Assembly (NCBI GenBank): GCA_016705125.1
Contig: JADIYW010000027.1
Span: 1-21,870 of the forward strand
Reading direction: 5' to 3'
DNA from: Bacteroidota bacterium
Lineage (GTDB): Bacteria; Bacteroidota; Bacteroidia; Chitinophagales; JADIYW01
Length of the DNA: 21,870 nucleotides
Of this stretch, positions 19,506-21,870 are shown one piece after another. Below the pieces are notes generated by a model. The model was not told where the DNA came from and did not search any database. It saw only the letters and a program-made list of their open reading frames with translations. The position numbers and the translations under genes were made by a program. Every line of letters starts with the position of its first letter. Position 1 is the stretch's first letter.

Positions 19506-21457
19506 CAACCCATTCCAAGAATGCTTTAAAGTCATCCGTGGATTGAGTCCCTACTGGTTTATTTAATAAATTCAAATCGCCACTAAAAGCACATACCAAG
19601 GCTTAAGGATTTTTCTTAAAATGTAAGGACGAAAATCACTCCACTTATTTCCTACCGTTTTAGTGGTTCTCGTTGTCCATTTGCATTCGATTGATAATAC
19701 TCATTTTCTAGTAATGGTTTGCCATACGTCTACGTATAAAGAAATGAGCACATATTCGCCCACCAGTTTATTTACATTTGGAAACAACCCATACGTTTCT
19801 TCCATTTTTGGCATTTGGTTACACATCCACACCCAGTAAAGTCTATTAAAATAGGTAATTTTTCCTTTTGCATATTCTAAGCCTTTGTCAAAACCATGAA
19901 AGCAATTTAAATTAGCAGGGCAACAACCTTCATTCGGAATTCTAAAATTATAGTGCGTTATGGTGGCTAACCTAACAATTTAAGTGGTTTATAGGAAATC
20001 CTGCTTACAAGGTGGCAGTCAAAAAAATGGAAACTACACCAAATATTGACTTTCTAATCGGGCAATTTTTCCTTTAGTTTGCAAAACGGATAATTCGAAA
20101 CAAAAAATCCATTGCTCCAAAATAAGCATCCATATAATCAAAATGGTCTCGATACGTAAAGATTCCCCCAATTGGAACCATATCTGCAGTAGAAAGAAAT
20201 TTGAAAGCCAATGCAAGCTCCAAAAATCTAGTATTTTCTTTACCGTATCCATCCAGCCTCCAGACTTAGGAATGGCACTTAACCATTGAGGAAACATAGC
20301 GAAAAGGGTGAATGGCAATGCAAAAATGCAATTGAAAAACCCAACATTCCAATGAGTGGTTTTTATTAATATATGACCGAATAAAACTGGCCCCCACCCG
20401 TGGCTGCTTCCAACAATAAGGTTCCTATAAGTGTGGCCCCAGTACAACTGAATGAAACGAGCACCAATGTAAATGCCATAAAAATATGCTAACAATCCTC
20501 CTTTAGAGGCTATCGCATCTTTTGTTGGGCCAAGAATAAACAAGCTTATTTCTAAAAGTCCAAAAGGATAATGCAAAAATGGCAAAAATTAGAAAAAAGC
20601 TATGTTGAAAATTGGATGTAATAAAACATTTAATGCATCACTTCCAAAACACCTGCATTAATTAAACCCAATGTACATAAATGACAATTATAGATAAGCC
20701 ATATAAAAAGTGCCATTTAATTCCTGCCGATTTTAAAACAAGTCACTGTAGAGGAAGCATTGGAAATACACAAGGTGTTAGAAGTGCTAAAGTCCGCCCA
20801 AAAACCTAGAATAAAAAATCATCCACAAGCTTTGGCTTTGATGATTGTTCTGAATTGCCACAATTATCTTTATTTGAATCAAAATTAAAATTGTATTTAT
20901 GCTTATTTTCACTAATGCAATAGATGTGTACAATTGTTTCGACAATTGGGAGGTAAGAAATAAATGTATTTGTATCTACTTTGGTTGCAGCCTGGCAATT
21001 GAATAATTAATTTATCGGGCAATTGGGATGCGACTTGATTCATCCAAAACATACCCAAATTTCTAGATTTATTTTCGCATTTACTGGATCAAAATGAACT
21101 GATTATTTGTTTAAAATAGCCTCCTTATCAAAATAACCTCGAAGGCATATCGAATACAGGATCTTGTCAATTTTCAACAAGCCACCCGATTCTAAGCCTT
21201 ACCAACTAATTTTACGTCTGCTTTTTTTCAAATTCCTAGCATTATTGGAATTGGCTACCCTCACAATAAATTGACTATAAAATATGAAAACCCTTTTTAA
21301 TTTTCCTTATAGTAACTTCAAATGTTTCTTCCCCTTTAGCCACCACTTTACACGACCATTCAGCAAGGTTTACAATTTGATTATCATCAACTCCATTCTG
21401 AGCCTTAGTGCTACATAAAAGAAATAAAAAAGAAAGAAATAAAATAAAAAAACGCAT
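19483..21457 (-). CDS. dsbD: Thiol:disulfide interchange protein DsbD-like, heavily frameshifted
   Basis: DsbD moves electrons from cytoplasmic thioredoxin to periplasmic proteins. Start: ATG at 21457 gives MRFFILFLSFLFLLCSTKAQ, a signal peptide, then the N-terminal periplasmic domain (EWSCKVVAKGEETFEVTI, KGFHI). The membrane domain shows LALLTPCVFPML (near 20757-20785) with the first Cys, LYGLSIIVIYVTLGL, a frame-broken match to SFSCTGPIxGTLLVEAA (near 20420-20470) with the second, and the long open piece 20034-20585 with FNCIFALPFTLFAMFPQWLSAIPKSGGWMDTVK. The thioredoxin domain follows: LPILLDFTG, a Cys pair read as GCVTKC (near 19830-19850), KMEETVW, KWSDF and PYYVLL-like sequence, ending EWVVKFQKND at 19483. 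Full size is about 650 residues, usual for the family. I count well over ten indels. Confidence 0.82.
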
Positions 21458-21504
21458 TTGTATGTATTTTAAGCCATAAGCCAATTGAAAAATGGATTTA
21501 CAAA

Positions 21505-21512
21505 CAAATGTA
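21505..21512 (-). promoter_or_regulatory. Possible -7 element of a dsbD promoter
   Basis: TACATTTG on the minus strand matches TAnnTTTG and lies about 48 nt before the dsbD ATG, in the gap after purQ. No TTG is found 17-23 nt upstream, but indels are frequent here. Weak candidate. Confidence 0.35.
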
Positions 21513-21527
21513 CCTAAAATAAAGACG

Positions 21528-21870
21528 CTAGAAAACTAAACACGTTAATATTTCTAAAATCGATTCAAATAAAATACGTCATCAGTATTGCCTAGTATGT
21601 GCAGCTTCAAGAAACTCTTTCAGGATGTGGCATCATACCAAATACATTTTCTTTGCTTATTACAAATACAACGAATTCCATTTATTGCACCATTTGGATT
21701 GGTTTGGTCGTTAACATTGCCCTCTTTGTCATATTACCTAAATATTATTTGGTCATTCATTTCCATTTCTAAAGGGTTTTCATCGGCATAATACCGACCT
21801 TCGAAGCATCTGTGCTATAGGAACATTTAAAACTTGTCCTTTTTGGCAATTTGAGTGATGGCACTATTGG
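21528..21870 (-). CDS. purQ: Phosphoribosylformylglycinamidine synthase subunit PurQ, C-terminal part, frameshifted, cut by window edge
   Basis: The glutaminase subunit of FGAM synthase in purine synthesis. From the right window edge on the minus strand, shifting frames give KVLNVPIAH, EGRYYADENPLEMEMNDQIIFRYYDKEGNVN, NPNGAINGI, GICNKQ, NVFGMMPHPERVSEAA and LFESIL. The PHPE motif holds the His and Glu of the class I glutaminase triad; the nucleophilic Cys lies beyond the window. IPIAHxEGRYYAD and the NPNG...MMPHPER block are specific to PurQ-type synthetases rather than other glutaminases. At least five single-base shifts occur in about 340 bp. The stop is estimated at 21528. It lies about 70 bp upstream of dsbD in the same direction. 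Confidence 0.83.

Noticed and set aside
17887..21870. A dense group of short unknown genes, possibly a novel system
   Set aside because: The pieces join, frame by frame, into known families (metallophosphoesterase, DsbD, PurQ). The fragmentation is from indels.

Overview
This is an AT-rich stretch of a Bacteroidota genome. Four things point there: two rRNA-operon promoters of the TTG / TAnnTTTG type used by the Bacteroidota primary sigma factor, a 16S-Ile-Ala-23S-5S operon, a type IX secretion-type C-terminal sorting domain on a purple-acid-phosphatase-like protein, and a Bacteroidota-style fused glycosyltransferase. I did not try to name a genus.

Layout. 1-2470 is the edge of a surface-polysaccharide region: the tail of a polytopic membrane protein (+), then convergently a two-gene operon (-) of a nucleotide-sugar epimerase/decarboxylase and a family 3 O-acyltransferase. 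2580-4242 is an IS1634-family insertion sequence flanked by a 36-bp direct repeat. 4304-9770 is a complete rRNA operon on the minus strand: tandem promoters, 16S, tRNA-Ile(GAT), a truncated tRNA-like copy, tRNA-Ala(TGC), a third tRNA-like element, 23S, 5S and terminator, with long processing stems around 16S and 23S. 9989-13986 is a minus-strand cluster of a sodium:solute symporter, a LOG-family nucleotide hydrolase and an M23 peptidase. 14121-19505 (+) holds recR, a glycosyltransferase/sugar-transferase fusion, a secreted DNA/RNA non-specific endonuclease with an OB-fold-like tail, and a secreted metallophosphoesterase. 19483-21870 (-) holds dsbD and the 3' part of purQ.

Reading frames are intact for the epimerase, the LOG protein and the M23 peptidase. 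Almost every other gene is interrupted by single-base insertions or deletions, often in homopolymers, and the density rises steeply towards the right end. Housekeeping genes (recR, dsbD, purQ) are hit as hard as accessory ones, so unpolished sequencing error near a contig end is a better explanation than pseudogene formation. I joined the pieces by following conserved family motifs from frame to frame, so coordinates of those genes are full spans, not single open frames.

I do not see a clear new defence or metabolic system. The most unusual structures are the long target duplication and nested palindromes of the insertion sequence, the two degenerate tRNA-like elements in the rRNA spacer, and the tandem near-identical rRNA promoters.
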